Source: Heliocidaris tuberculata (taxonomy: Eukaryota > Echinodermata > Echinoidea > Camarodonta > Echinometridae). From it: DNA of 64,000 bases. The position numbers were made by a program, and so were the translations under genes. The stretch covers positions 1,032,142-1,096,141 of the forward strand of contig CM046846.1 in the NCBI GenBank assembly GCA_025618425.1. Reading direction: 5' to 3'. Shown here one piece after another: positions 48,901 to 60,295 of this stretch. The notes beneath the pieces were generated by a model that had not been told where the DNA came from, searched no databases, and saw nothing but the letters and a program-made list of their open reading frames with translations. Each line of letters opens with the position of its first letter. Position 1 is the first letter of the stretch.

Positions 48901-51900
48901 GTTCTTCAAATTGGCAACAATAATATTTTTCTTTTCGTGCTACATGGTTCAAAGAAGGTGTAATGTCTTTGAAAACAATATACATGGTTAGAAATTTGTT
49001 GAATAGTTGAAAGAAATTGCCAATTTTGATGAAAAAACAATGATTTTAAACCTCTCAATGTGTTGCCAATTTAAGGATCTCAAAGCTTATTCTTGTTTTT
49101 AAAATTCCTGGCATCAAACGCAATATGGTCATGCAATAAAAATGGACATAACATGTGCAGAAATTTTTGCTCTTTCTACTCATACATCTGGTATATTTTT
49201 TAGAGCTCTGAATCAAAACTTATTAAGCCAAACCACAAAATGTCACTTGTCTTGAAAGGGTTAAAGGTAATGTTTAGTTGTGCTACTCCCTCAAAAAAAT
49301 TATAGTCAGATTTCTTGGATTTTTGTTGATAAATAGCAATAAAGTGAAATATTTTACAAATGACAGGTAGAAAATAATTTATATACCTGGCCAGGGATAT
49401 AAACTCGCAACATCGGCAGCGTGCACTATACACTAAACGCGTGCAAAAACCTATGAGGATTATGTGTATTCCACACACCGTGACGCACATGCCATCTCCA
49501 AGGGAAGCCCCAAGACTGTTGCTTGGGAAGCCATCAGGGTGGAAAGGTCCTAGCGTAGGGCAGTATGTTACCGTGATCTGGTGTTCCTTACAGATATTTA
49601 CACTAAAATTCACTGGAAATCATTGATGGAATCCCACATGATCTCTAACAAACCTCTTTTGATACAAGAAGAACAACATGAGACTAAACACGTTTCTTTC
49701 CAATTTCCTTTTTGCTACCAAAACTATTCATGAGCTTAAAGACCTAGCTGACGTATGTCCTAATATGTACACTGATCAATATTGCATGATATTTGCAGTT
49801 TTGCATTACTAGTTTTTATCCATCTGGAAAATTAAAATATATATCGTGCCTCAAGCAAAAATTACACAGATTACTGCACAATAAAGGAATACGTAACTCA
49901 CATATTTTGTGCTTCAAAATAAGTGTGTAGGTAGTTGAATGTATCAAGGCTTAAACATTAAGAAATGTACATGAATATTTGCGTGTCATAAAGATTGATA
50001 AGCACAAACCAGTGCCCCTTTTCCAGTAATTTATGTGAAACTTAGTTTAACTAGTAGAATATAAATGAAATTTGAAGGAAATGATAATAGGTTTGACACG
50101 GTTATAATGTTACACTCTTTCAACTTGTCGCATACTTCACTATATCCCCCATGTACTCCAATGTAGCAAACTGCCTCCTCGATCTAAAGAGAAGGTTTAG
50201 TTCTGGGAAAGGTGAAAAATAATTTGTGAGCTTTCTCATTCCCTTTTTATGTCAGTTTGGAAAAACATCATAGTAGAAATGACCCCTGAAAAGGATTGCT
50301 CTTCAAATGCCCTCATATTCGAAATATGACAAGAAATAGCTGAAGTGTTTGGACAGTCCCATGTACCCATTTCTGAGTGCAGTGCATGTGCTTTTCAACG
50401 AGATTAGGTCAATTTCTTATCATTTCGATAATTCCAAAACCTTGCAGTATACAGCAATTCTTATGTAGACATCATTGATCTTTCCCAATTTTGCTTTGAG
50501 ACAGATTCTTTCATAATGCACTTGCATGACCAGAATTCATCTTTAGAGCCTGATTGGTTAGTCATGGACGGACATTTGACAAATTTCGAAAGTTTGAAGG
50601 CCTGTAGAAAAGAAGTATTTATTTACAGAGAGTTATTTTATGTTTCATTGTGGAGGACATCATGGGAGGCATTGAAATTTGATAAAATTTGGTCGCCATG
50701 GTCGTCTACTAAAATTATATCCCATAGAATATTCAGTGCCACGGACGGACAAAATGCCTACTCTTAACCGATCAGGCTCTTTATCTTTAAGCGAATGCTT
50801 TGTTTTCTCCCTCATTGCAGTGGTCGTATGAGCCTGATAGCACCCTTCATGTACTTCAGATTCTTGACATTCCGCTATGCTTCAAGACGGAATCCATACT
50901 GCAAGTGAGTAGAAAGATATGTGCAGTGAAACCTGTCTATAAAGACCACTCAAGGGAGACAAGAAAAACAGTCTTTATGAGCAGGTGGTCTTTATGGACA
51001 GGTTCCTTTAATACATGTTTCAATGAGAAACACTTTTCAAGGGAAACAAAAATTGTGGTCTTTATAGACAGGTGGTCTTTCTGTACAGGTCGTCGCTAAA
51101 GCAGGTTTGACTGTATATCCTATTGCTGTTTTGAATTAGTTGCAAAACAATTCTAGTATTAAAAAGCCCCATTTCATTTTCTATTTCATGACAGTTTTGG
51201 TGTTTTTATGTTAAACTTATCTGACTGGAAGCTTAGAAATGTTTTAGGTTCTGATAAATCTATGTTGACTACAAGAAAACAAATCACTCATTGAAATTTT
51301 TTGTGACCTTGCTCCTCGTCAAAATGTATTGAGAAGTACACCCAACTCTCGAACAAGCTAGAAAAAATGTTCATGATGAAACAGTGGTAATGCTAATAGT
51401 ATACTATTAATACATGGTTGGGAGTGCGTTAGTGCAATCTGGCAACACAAAGGTTTTTATCGTGGTGTACTAACACACGAGGCGTAGCCGAGTGTGTTAG
51501 ACACCACGATAAAAACCTGCGTGTTGCTGGATCGCACTAACGCACGAACTCACAACCATGTATTAATAGTTTTATAAAACGGGTCTACAATTTTAGTGTT
51601 TTCTTACAATCATAGTGTTTGATCCGGATTAGCCGTGCGTTAGTCCCCTCGCCGTGCGTTAGTACTTTTTTTTTGCACGGTCACGTGGTGTTATTTGACC
51701 AATCAGGATGGCTACATTCTTGAACCCGTTTTATAATGGCTTATCATATATTGTACAACTATGTGACCTAGTAAAATTCAAGACTCAGTTATTATTACTT
51801 GGGTTTTAGCTGAGTTGCATTTGTAATCCTGTAGATTTTAAGGACTCACTTCTTGCCTATGCCTACTCACCTGGATAGATTGAGATTAAAAATGTAGATT

Positions 51901-52224
51901 AAAAATCTGAGTCAAAGGCATATGCACCAGGCCTTTCACCTGGAGTGGATTGAAAATCTCAACCTTTTGACTAAAAGACAAGGGCATAAACCACTTTTCT
52001 TCTCTGCCATTATGTGAAAAATTAGAGTAATCTTGTGTTCTTTTATTTATCTGTTCTCTTTAATCTTTTCCAGACAAATATTCCATGAGATGAGGTTACG
52101 CACAGAGCAGTACTGCAGTCAGCCCAATACTCCCGCATTCCTCAGTAATTTCTTGACAAAGTGTATCGGCATGCTGAGCCGCTTCGCTCCTCAAGATGCG
52201 TATCAGCAGCAACAGCAGCAATAG
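42975..52224 (+). CDS. tmem33: transmembrane protein 33 homolog (Kr-h2/Pom33 family), 7 coding exons
   Basis: ER and nuclear-envelope multi-pass protein; family members shape ER tubules with reticulons and take part in ER stress signalling and nuclear pore distribution. Exons 42975-43118, 45329-45423, 46336-46523, 47242-47309, 48616-48749, 50821-50904, 52074-52224; GT-AG, frame continuous, 287 aa. Exon 1 is a Ser/Thr/Gly-rich acidic N terminus (MPTIEEVNDD) absent from the 247-aa human protein. The core follows TMEM33: WASRLATVVCSILYVFPLLG (61-80, TM1), YQRALILNGLTSALRLHQR, LLEDSCHNLLYSLIFINSYP (TM), VFLFAVLHASSFTKK, ILIMPVLIFMMAT, FRFLTFRYASRRNPYC. The C terminus ends in a short poly-Gln run before TAG. 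The acceptor at 42947 implies an upstream noncoding exon. Introns hold many MITEs; exon 6 has one on each side. Confidence 0.95.
43162..43246. repeat. short hairpin repeat in tmem33 intron
   Basis: GAAGTACAAGTTCGC and GCGAACTTGTACTTC face each other, with ATCCCA/TGGGAT continuing the stem; 85-bp MITE-like hairpin 43 nt after the exon 1 donor. Confidence 0.7.
43561..44068. mobile_element. MITE family C, copy 1 (TTAA ends)
   Basis: Starts TTAAAGGTCATGTAGAGTTT and ends ATACATGAGCTTTAA. About 500 bp matching 49261-49739 over most of its length (for example GTCAGGGTGGAAGGGTCCTA). Its terminal inverted repeat is weak. Confidence 0.75.
44353..45203. mobile_element. transposon with GTCCCCGCCG ends and internal tandem repeats
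   Basis: Left end GTCCCCGCCGAACGAAGT, right end ACTTCCGGCGGGGAC: inverted termini with a small mismatch. After the left end comes a GTCC-rich minisatellite (44402-44450), then four tandem units starting at 44464, 44611, 44757 and 44894 (periods 147, 146, 137), each with ATGCTACTTCTC and TAGGGCTGGGTGGGG. No transposase seen; target duplication unclear. It lies just upstream of tmem33 exon 2. Confidence 0.75.
45561..45767. mobile_element. TA-target MITE in tmem33 intron 2
   Basis: CTGTAAAACCAGAAATTTT at the left and AAAATTTTCTGGTTTTACAC at the right are inverted copies; TA flanks both ends. Internal repeats of GCGAAAGTTTCACG-type sequence. Confidence 0.8.
47447..47725 (-). mobile_element. tRNA-derived SINE, reverse orientation
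   Basis: On minus, a tRNA-like head with a B-box-like TTGAGAATTCAAATCCCAGC is followed by a body (GGCACTAACGTCCTTTGGCA, CACCCAGGTGTAAATGGG) and an (ATT)n tail. Same family as 60296-60540. In tmem33 intron 4. Confidence 0.75.
47759..48158. mobile_element. MITE family D with TTAA duplication, nested
   Basis: TTAAGCCCACCGCACACTAT at the left and ATAGTGTGCGATGGGCTTAA at the right. The flanks CAACCC and CCCTCTATCTTTGATG join to give the same old repeat seen uninterrupted near 33555-33610, showing a clean TTAA insertion. Confidence 0.88.
48851..49264. mobile_element. MITE family B, copy 4
   Basis: TTAACCCTTTCAGGACAGGG at the left, CTTGTCTTGAAAGGGTTAA at the right. Its right TTAA is shared with family C copy 2. 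Confidence 0.88.
49261..49739. mobile_element. MITE family C, copy 2
   Basis: Begins with the TTAA that closes family B copy 4 and ends CTATTCATGAGCTTAA. Body matches 43561-44068. Confidence 0.78.
50184..50790. mobile_element. MITE family A, copy 7 (reverse), with nested insertion
   Basis: Reverse copy starting CTAAAGAGAAGGTTTAGTTC. Its right end is split by the 234-bp element at 50546-50779; the remaining piece TTTATCTTTAA closes the copy 31 nt before tmem33 exon 6. Confidence 0.85.
50546..50779. mobile_element. MITE with GAGCCTGAT ends, nested in family A copy 7
   Basis: GAGCCTGATTGGTTA and TAACCGATCAGGCTC are inverted with one mismatch. TTTA flanks both sides (50542-50545 and 50780-50783); removing the element and one TTTA restores the terminus seen in the family A copy ending at 10297. 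Confidence 0.87.
50924..51113. mobile_element. TA-target MITE just after tmem33 exon 6
   Basis: CAGTGAAACCTGTC at the left and CAGGTTTGACTG at the right are inverted, with repeated GTGGTCTTTATGGACAGG-type words inside. It begins 20 nt after the exon 6 donor. The CAGTGAAACCTG terminus type is, as I recall, common in animal genomes. Confidence 0.75.
51403..51738. repeat. two adjacent palindromic repeats
   Basis: 51403-51570 folds end to end: ACTATTAATACATGGTTG pairs with CAACCATGTATTAATAGT and the centre GAGGCGTAGCCGAG is itself a hairpin. 51571-51738 is bounded by TTTATAAAACGGGT and ACCCGTTTTATAA. The two probably form one element or a nested pair. Confidence 0.75.
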
Positions 52225-55200
52225 CACACCAAACCTCAAAGAACCTTGTTTAACTCATTTTTGCTTACCAGGTATATTATTTAACATTATAAATGACACA
52301 TTAGACCAGAATCAAGGAGAATATTATAACTCGTTCTTACTTTCGTTATTTTACATTTGAGACAGTAAATAAACCACTTAGTCAACGTTGGAGAAGGAAA
52401 AGTTATGCGCATTGCTGCACATTCCTAGGTTTGTTATAACCTGTGAAGCCATATGATTGTAAAAAAAAAACAAGAATACTGATTAAACAGGTGGAGAAAA
52501 TTAGAACATAGATTCAAAGACATTGGTTAAATGGTAAATATTTAGTGGAAGTGACACTCTTCGATGTGAGTTTAAAGAAAGCCATATTGTCATTTCATAG
52601 CAGCACACATACTATTCCTCCCCTCCTACATATATTCACAAAAACCTGTTAACATATGAAAATAGTTCAGGAAAATAATGAAAATAATGATATGCTTTCC
52701 TTTAGAGAAATTTATTTTCTGAGGATTTGAAGTGCAGTATTGAGATGAAAAAGCAACATGGTTATATGTAAAGCACTTAGAAAACATAGTGTTAAGTGTT
52801 ATACATATTTCACTTATATTGTAGTGACTTTTATTATGATATATTTAATATGTCTCAAAAGTGTTTGTTTGCAATTTATGTTGCATTCAATGAAAATTTT
52901 AGCATATGGATTGCCTTCACCAAAAATCAATCTAAAGTGTTTGCATAGCCCAAAACAAACAAACATGGAATGAAACATTTCTCCCAGAAATGGATGTTTT
53001 TTTAGACAGCTTTATTATGTGATAGCTTTGGCTTTAGGCTGAATTTTAAAAAAAAAACTGCCCTAAGGAATACCAAATAAAATCTGCATCTGCAAATACT
53101 GAGAGGATACTTCATAACATTTCATTCAGCTTTTGTCTCCTTTCATTTTTGGTCAAATTTTCAAAGTGGAAAACATGTGTCAGTAATTGTTTGCTTGTCA
53201 AGACACCTGTAAGTATATTCTGATTACGCAACCAATTTTATTTCCCCCCTTGATACTTTCTCCATGGACCCTACTACAGATGGACACTGATCGGTACCAT
53301 CATGAATTCATGCACCTGACTCTGTCAAAAGTATCACAATGACATTCCAAACATGCTTCCCAACTTTGATCTCATCACGACCGCCGCCAGTCAGCCATAA
53401 AAGAACCAAAACTGTTTCTTGAGAAATCTACAAAATGCACGTGCAGAAGAAAATAAATCGCTTAAATTCATGGAAATGCATTTGCAGTTGTGGCATGCAA
53501 ATAGAAATTATCGTATATGCATTTTTCAATAGAAAATTAGAAGTAGTTTACAAGAGAGACCTGTAAGTTTGGCTGTAACATAATGATTTTAAACTTCATT
53601 TTGAAACTTATCCGATCCATTTTCCAGGAATATGAGGTAGTAGGACAGTAGAGGATATGTATTTTTCAAAGTTAGGCAAGGTCAGATGCATGTCCACAAG
53701 TGTCCACTTCTGTAATAGTCAATCTCATAGCATCCAAATTGTCATAATTTGGGGTTCGCTGCTTCTCTCACTGGTCTTAAATCACAATACATTTCCTGAA
53801 ATTACACTTCAGCGAAATGAATTCAGAGAAAGGTAAAAGTTGTTTTGTCTGTGACGATTCATGATTACGTAATCAACATTGTCGCAACAAATGAATGTGC
53901 TTATCAACATACACATTATCAGGTGGCGGCGGTCATGATGTGATCAAAGAAAGACTCCCGTTATTAGTCCATCTGTAGTAGGGTCTGTGCTTTCTCCAAC
54001 CACCACTTTGTTCATATGAACTCTAACTAACAATCGGCTAGACTTTTTTTCAAAGAAATTAGGTATCATGTTTGTGGCAAACCCATGTATAACACAATAC
54101 TCTTGGATGACATTTTTACCAGTTTTGTGCTATGAAGTTACATATATTTCAGATTTAAGACAGTGCATTCTCAAATGCAATGCCCTTTTGTCCTTTCAAC
54201 TCAAATGCTGTATTATTTTGTTTTATGTGCTAGGAATACAATGGAAGTACACAATCATTGTTAAGAAACGCCAAGAATTATTGCGGGAAAAAAGATGTGT
54301 ATCTTTACATTCAATTTTTAATTTTTTTTTGATTATGTATGCAGTGGACTTTAAAAAATATATATTTAGCTCATATAAGAAGTATTTCTTTGTCTATGAA
54401 TGATTTTTTAAAGCTGCTGAAAGGTTTCGATTTATGTGTGTGTTCGTCATCTGCACAACGTTATAGGTTTTGAAAGGTATGTGTTTAAAGTGTACCAATC
54501 ACCTGAAAAAATAATTTGTGTACAGCTAGAAAGTATAAAATCAAGTCAACCTCAAAGAACTTTGTCTGGTATTATATAGGTCAACAGCTAATGAGCATGA
54601 AGGAAATAAAGGATAACATGAAAATGCTAGCGCGGAACCGAACTCAGAGTTAGGTTCCGCGCGAGCCTTTACCTTGACGAGCATCGAGTAGTCTACTCAC
54701 AAGTCGCTTTTACGCTTATAGGGAGTGTAATTAAAATTGCAATATCTCATTACAGAATTAATATTTGAAGCCCATATTTTGAATATAGTATAACAACATG
54801 CAACCTCTAACATACAGAGCAAAATTATTTTTGGTGATTGGTACCCTTTAAGAATGGAGTCCATAGTTTGTTGATTATAGTTAAAGGATATTCAGTAGGT
54901 TAAATGTGGAGTATTAAAAGGAGATATATTGTGATTATTTGGAATACGATATATTCCTAATTATTTGATTTAATTCTGAAAAGTCTTTTTAGGTGGCCAA
55001 TTCATTTATGTTCTGTTTTCCATTTTAATTTATTTAGTTTGTCACACAAAAAAATATGCAAGTAGTATTTATGAATATTTTTGTTGATATTGTTTTGATT
55101 TAATTGTGGCAAATTGGGAAAGGTGTGATGTAAAATAGTATTTATCATAGTTAATTATCACAATCAAATATTACAAATGAATAGTACACATTGAGTAAGT

Positions 55201-56032
55201 GTTTTGCAATATTGTATACACCAATGGAAAAGTGATTTGACTTATGAGTGGAAATGCTTATATCACAGTTCAGTCGACATATTTTAGCGATATGTAAACC
55301 ATATATTCCCTTAAGTGTACATTCGTGATATGCACATAAAAGTTAACGATATAACTATGTAGACTTTAAAACTGGAATAACTGATTATTTATTAGTTCCG
55401 TCAACAAATAGAAAAATTATGGATTCTGAAAATTAATTTTTTTCTAATGCACTATGACTAGCCCTAGTTATTTCTATATACTTTCTTACTTTGAAGTATC
55501 TCAGTATTTTAATCATTTCCTTGTGAAAGCAGATAAATTGACTGCAACAAAGCAAAATGAAATTTAGAAAAAAAAACTGTAGTATATGAATTCCTAAAAG
55601 AATTTGGTAGATTGTAAGCAAAAACCAGGAGGAAAAGAGGATTAGGAAGGCCTAAGACAAATGATATACAAAGAAATATCCAGAAACTTATAGTGTGATA
55701 GAATTCAAAGCTTAAATCTTAGTGTTCAATCTGTCAGATTTCTGTGATATTTCTATTAAACATCACATTCAACGTTTGTTATTTATTGTTCTCATATATT
55801 TGTGAAATATTGTGTTTGTGTCATTATGATTTTTCTCTCATATTGTTTGGTCTAAAATCTTTGAGTTAGACTTTTTTGCAATTGAATACCAGTTTTTACT
55901 GTGAATGATGGATTGTTGAATTGTACTGATTATAAATAAATCCCATACCAAGTAAAGATGTAGTATGATTTTTTTGTGTGTTTTTCCTTGGCAATGTTTC
56001 ATTCTTCATGTGTTAGCAATGTACAGAATAAA
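52225..56032 (+). other. long AT-rich 3' UTR of tmem33 (probable)
   Basis: No further exon downstream of the stop; AATAAA at 55935-55940 and 56027-56032 are the best poly(A) signals. The stretch is repeat-poor except for the foldback at 53265-53989. UTR length is inferred; an earlier cleavage site cannot be excluded. Confidence 0.4.
53265..53989. mobile_element. foldback element with 9-bp target duplication in tmem33 3' UTR
   Basis: Ends GGACCCTACTACAGATGGAC and GTCCATCTGTAGTAGGGTC, then inner inverted words TTTGATCTCATCACGACCGC and GCGGTCATGATGTGATCAAA. CTTTCTCCA flanks both sides (53256-53264 and 53990-53998). A 9-bp duplication points to a MULE-type element. No transposase. Confidence 0.82.
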
Positions 56033-56061
56033 AATGAGATTTCAGAGATTTAGTCTATTGC

Positions 56062-56640
56062 TTAAAGTGGAAGTCCACCCTGGTGATAAGCTGATTTGAA
56101 TAAAACAAGAAAAAGAGAAACGGATTAGTGACAGTTTGAGGAAAATCCGTTGAGAAATGAGAAAGTTATGAATTTTTGGAGTTGTAATCAATCAAACACA
56201 AATTGGCAACTCTGTGACGTATCTTACGAGCTCCTCTTTCATTTGCTTTGGACAGAAAATTTCATAGATTTTATTTTTCTCAGTTATTGATAAAGGAATA
56301 GATTTGTTTCATATAGGTTATAATTACAATGATTATATCTAGGTTGCATGTATGATTAAATGTTTTCTTCAGAGAATTGGAAATTTATGATTTTTTTTCA
56401 AGTGAGGGCAAATGGAAGATGAGCTCGCAACACTGAACTCTATGAGTTCATTGGCTCGCAAGATAAGTCACGGAGTTGCCAATTTTGATTACAATTTCAA
56501 CAATTCACAACTTCCTTATTTCTTATCAGATTTTTTTTCAAACTTCTTTGTTTCTTTAATTTTTTATCTTTTAAAACCAACCCCTTTCTCATTAAAAACG
56601 ATTTTATTATTTATTTTTTTTTAGAAAGAAACTGTAAATT
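56062..56640. repeat. imperfect inverted repeat starting TTAA
   Basis: Starts TTAAAGTGGAAGTCCACCCT; AATTGGCAACTCTGTGACGT is mirrored by GTCACGGAGTTGCCAATTTT. Shares TTGAGAAATGAGAAAGTTAT-type words with family E, so possibly a distant relative. The right end is unclear. Confidence 0.55.
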
Positions 56641-56999
56641 ATAACTCAGCTAGTTTTATATCAAAGCGAGAGAAGTATGGGCTGAGAAACATTTTTCTTT
56701 GTGAAAAAAATAACACACATTCATTCTATAAATGATATTCCTTTCTCTTCTAGATATTTATCAAACTTTTTTCAGTTTTACCCAGGCTTTAGGTGGAGTC
56801 ATGATGATTGATAATAGTCATATCACGAGATTTAGTCATCATTGTCATGAACGCACTTAGAGTTCATCATTTCATGTTGTTCAGATGAGTTATCAGTCAT
56901 GCTAAATGGATTTTTTTCCCATGATGACGTCAGTTTCATTTGATCCTTGAATTTTGACAAGGTTTTGGGGTAGGAGCAATTTTTCCCGACATGTTGAAA

Positions 57000-57420
57000 T
57001 ATTTGCCAGAGTATGTGATTTGGAGAATCCCACCGGCCCCCTCCCCCCCCCCCCACCCCCCCCAAAAAAATAAATTTAAAAAATCACTGGGACATATAGA
57101 ATGATAAATTCCTGACATAATTTTCCCCTCATTTTAACAGATTAAAACTTTTGTCCCTTTCTAGGGGGCTGGAGTGGCCGTTTCCTCCCTATCTGGATAC
57201 ATACATACATACATACATACATACACTCGTACGCACATACATTCATACATACATACATACACACATACATACATACACACATACATACATACATACATTC
57301 AGGGGTGTCGATCCGTGTTCATGATTGGAGGGATGACCGGCGAGGGAGCGAAACGACCGAGCGGGGGGAGGGTGTGGCAGAGGGGTATCCCAGGGACTTT
57401 TTCAAAAATCTGTTTATAAA
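57000..57420. repeat. C tract, TACA microsatellite and GGGTGTCGATCC repeat end
   Basis: C-rich run 57044-57062; (TACA)n at 57194-57300; then GGGGTGTCGATCCGTGTTC followed by GAGCGAAACGACCGAGCGG. The word GGATCGACACCC with a TACA tail recurs inverted at 58241-58290. Confidence 0.65.
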
Positions 57421-57900
57421 ACTTCCATTTTAGAGGATCCCAAAATGGTTTCCTGTGTGATTAAATGTTGTCTAAAGTCACGGCAAATACAACAAAATAT
57501 TAATAATCATAACATAAGATATTTAAATATGTGTGTTATAAATTATTTGTATAATGATTCAGGAAAAAGAAGGCAGATAGACAGTTTTTTGCTCAATGCT
57601 CGAAAAAGTTTTATTATACAATAGGAACAAAAGTGATAATTCCAGAGTTGAGGTTTCAAAACGTATCTTCGGTTTATAGCCTATAGGTGACCATAGTTAT
57701 GACCCATATTGACCCCAATCGCATGCTCACGATATATGTTTCTATCCAAACATTTTATTATCAAAAAGATTGATGAAAACCGATGGAACATTAGATAACT
57801 TAGGAGAGAGAGAGAGAGAGAGAGAGAGAGCAGCGGTTTTGTAAACTTTAACCAAACATTTAAAACAATGTGATCTAACACGCCACACACGATCCTTTAC

Positions 57901-57988
57901 CCAAAGGTAATAAGTTCAGAGTTGAGGTTTCAAAACCATATGGCCCATAAGGTTTTGAAACTTCAACTCTTAACTTATTACCTTTTGG
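57901..57988. repeat. palindrome with ~37-bp arms
   Basis: CCAAAGGTAATAAGTT pairs with AACTTATTACCTTTTGG and GGTTTCAAAACC pairs with GGTTTTGAAAC. An isolated single arm occurs near 57641-57660. Confidence 0.75.
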
Positions 57989-58159
57989 TAAAGGGCATTT
58001 CTTATTTCCTTATTTCTTATCATTAAAGACTGTGATGGTATTTCAAAATCAAACATAATGAGTTTGGATAATTATCAGCTTAAGTTAATATCATAATTCT
58101 TATTTATCCAATAATATTGGGGAATAATAATACAGGCCATCCACCATCTCATTTTTTTC

Positions 58160-58340
58160 CTATTTTTTCTTTCTTTCTTTCTTTCTTTCTTTTTTTTTTT
58201 TTTTTTTTTTTTTTGGGGGGGGATATATACCCCCCCCCCGGATCGACACCCATGCATACATGCATACACACACACATACATACATACATACATACCACAT
58301 ACAGACAACATACATACCGCAGACAGACAACATACAAACA
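58160..58340. repeat. TTTC/T tract, C run and TACA repeat
   Basis: Low-complexity mirror partner of 57000-57420. The Lys-rich and Cys/Tyr-rich frames on the minus strand are artefacts. Confidence 0.85.
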
Positions 58341-58639
58341 TATAGACAAATACGTACTAGATAGATAGAAACAGAAAATTAGATAGACCTGAAGGATGGA
58401 TGGATGGATATAGACAGATAGATATACGGACAGATAGTTCAGTGAATAAAATATATATGAACATGGATAGATAAGTATTATATTAATGTGGTAGTTGACT
58501 GATCAAATAATTGAATGAGTGATCAACTTAATGATAAATGGGAAAATTGCATGGTGTAGATATTGGTGGATAGAATGAACATAAATGAATGAATGAAAAA
58601 AAAGTTATACGATGAACCAAAACAACGTGGGTCAATTAT

Positions 58640-59600
58640 TAATCAACAACATAGCACACAGATCTTGATTTTATCCTCTAATATAGCTTTATCTTAATGA
58701 GATTTAGTTGATTCATCTTTCGTCCAGTTATTCCTATCATATTAAAGAAGCTGCACAAGAGCCTTAATTGATTAATCATGTGGACTTTGAGACGATCACA
58801 AATGACATCGTCTGCTATGGATTGTGGTAATGATAAGTCGTAAGGTGTGCTCGCCAAATAATGTTGACGCCTCGGTCGAACGTGGGACTAATCGTCATCA
58901 CGAGATATCGTCACAACTCTATTCCAAAAAATCTCTTCTTTCTAAATAGTTTCTAACATTCTGTTTCCTGTGAGCGATTAATCAAGGCCTTCATATGTCA
59001 GGCCGAATCAAAGCGGTGAATCTCATATCTCTATTCCTCGGCGTCACGTGATGCAGTGAAATCAGAACAAATTAGAAAGGTGTACGTTTCGAGAGCAAAG
59101 CGATAGCAGACGTTTTCGGTAAACAGAAATAAAACAATGATGAGGATTCGGTGTGTGACAGTTGCCTGACAACGATCATTGTATTTTCATAACGGCAGGA
59201 AACACTAATCAAATATCCACTTGGTTTTGGATTTATGACTTTTTTTGAGGTTTGCTGACTGTGATGTGAGCACATGATCTGCGTTGACCAGAACAATTAA
59301 GGAAAAGAGGTGTGATTTACCGTCAAGTTTGCCGCTGCCGTGCATCACGGAAATAAAGAGGAAAAAGTGAACGCGTTTGTTGATTGTTTATGAAGTGATC
59401 ACGGAATCAGAGCATGTGTGCTTTATTTTTATTCTTATATTTATGAAGGGAAAAAAAAGCCAACATGCACTTTTCTTGAACTCAGCGGGCGAGCTCAGTG
59501 ACGCCCTTGTGAATCTCAGACGATACACAGTAATGTTCAGATACCCAATATTAAAAGTATGGCTAAAAAACTTGTCACTGTCCTTTTTAAAATATTCATT
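58640..59600. promoter_or_regulatory. complex unique-looking noncoding segment (possible enhancer)
   Basis: Unlike its neighbours it has no microsatellite or inverted repeat and is richer in mixed words: TTAATTGATTAATCATG, GATTAATCAAGG, CCGAATCAAAGCGG (TCF/LEF-like ATCAAAG) and TCACGTGATG (E-box). No coding frame is convincing. Regulatory function is only a guess from sequence texture. Confidence 0.2.
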
Positions 59601-60234
59601 ATCTTTCTAGATCTCTTCCACACCTCTCTCCTCTTCCCTTTTCGCCTCCTTTCCCCTTTCCTTGTTTTCTATTGTTTTAAACCCTTTCCAGTATTTCTCC
59701 TTTCTGATCTTATCTAGTTCCATTGATTGGAACATTTTCAATAATTTGCCTCTCATTATTCTAATTATTTCTGTCTAATTGTTTTTTCATCCTTTTTTTT
59801 TATTTGAAGACATTTAGCTTTGAGTCTGCGAACCTGCATTTTGGCAAATAGCCAGTCTCCATATCACTGCATTGTCATGAGATACGTATGATCCCTTTTC
59901 AGTATATATGTCATTATCAAATCAAAATCTCCCTATCGTATTTAAATATCATTAAGATATGATTGCACCTCTTCTACAAAAGTGCTCATTTTATCATTAT
60001 CCTCTCATGACAAGAATGGCAACTAGACGTAATGACCTACTTTAGTAGGCAAACATTTTTTTAATAAATCATTTTTAGAGATGCTACTTTCGTTTCTAAA
60101 TTTCTATCCTACTGTTTTATTATTCAATTTCTTCTGCTTTCATGATACAAGCAATAAACAGGTTTTATCATCATTCACACATCCTCGCACGCAATCCATT
60201 CACTCCAGTCTTTAGATAATAATTATCTTTTTGA
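59601..60234. other. AT-rich intergenic, nothing recognised
   Basis: Pyrimidine-rich and AT-rich sequence with no exon, hairpin or known repeat that I can see; followed by a C tract at 60237-60252. Confidence 0.4.
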
Positions 60235-60295
60235 ACCCCCCCCCCCCCCCCCGTCTATATAGAGTTCAAACCATTGCACTGAAAGTATAGACCTG

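Noticed and set aside
49200..49613. 137-codon minus-strand ORF
   Set aside because: Falls within MITE families B and C; the other C copy does not keep the frame.
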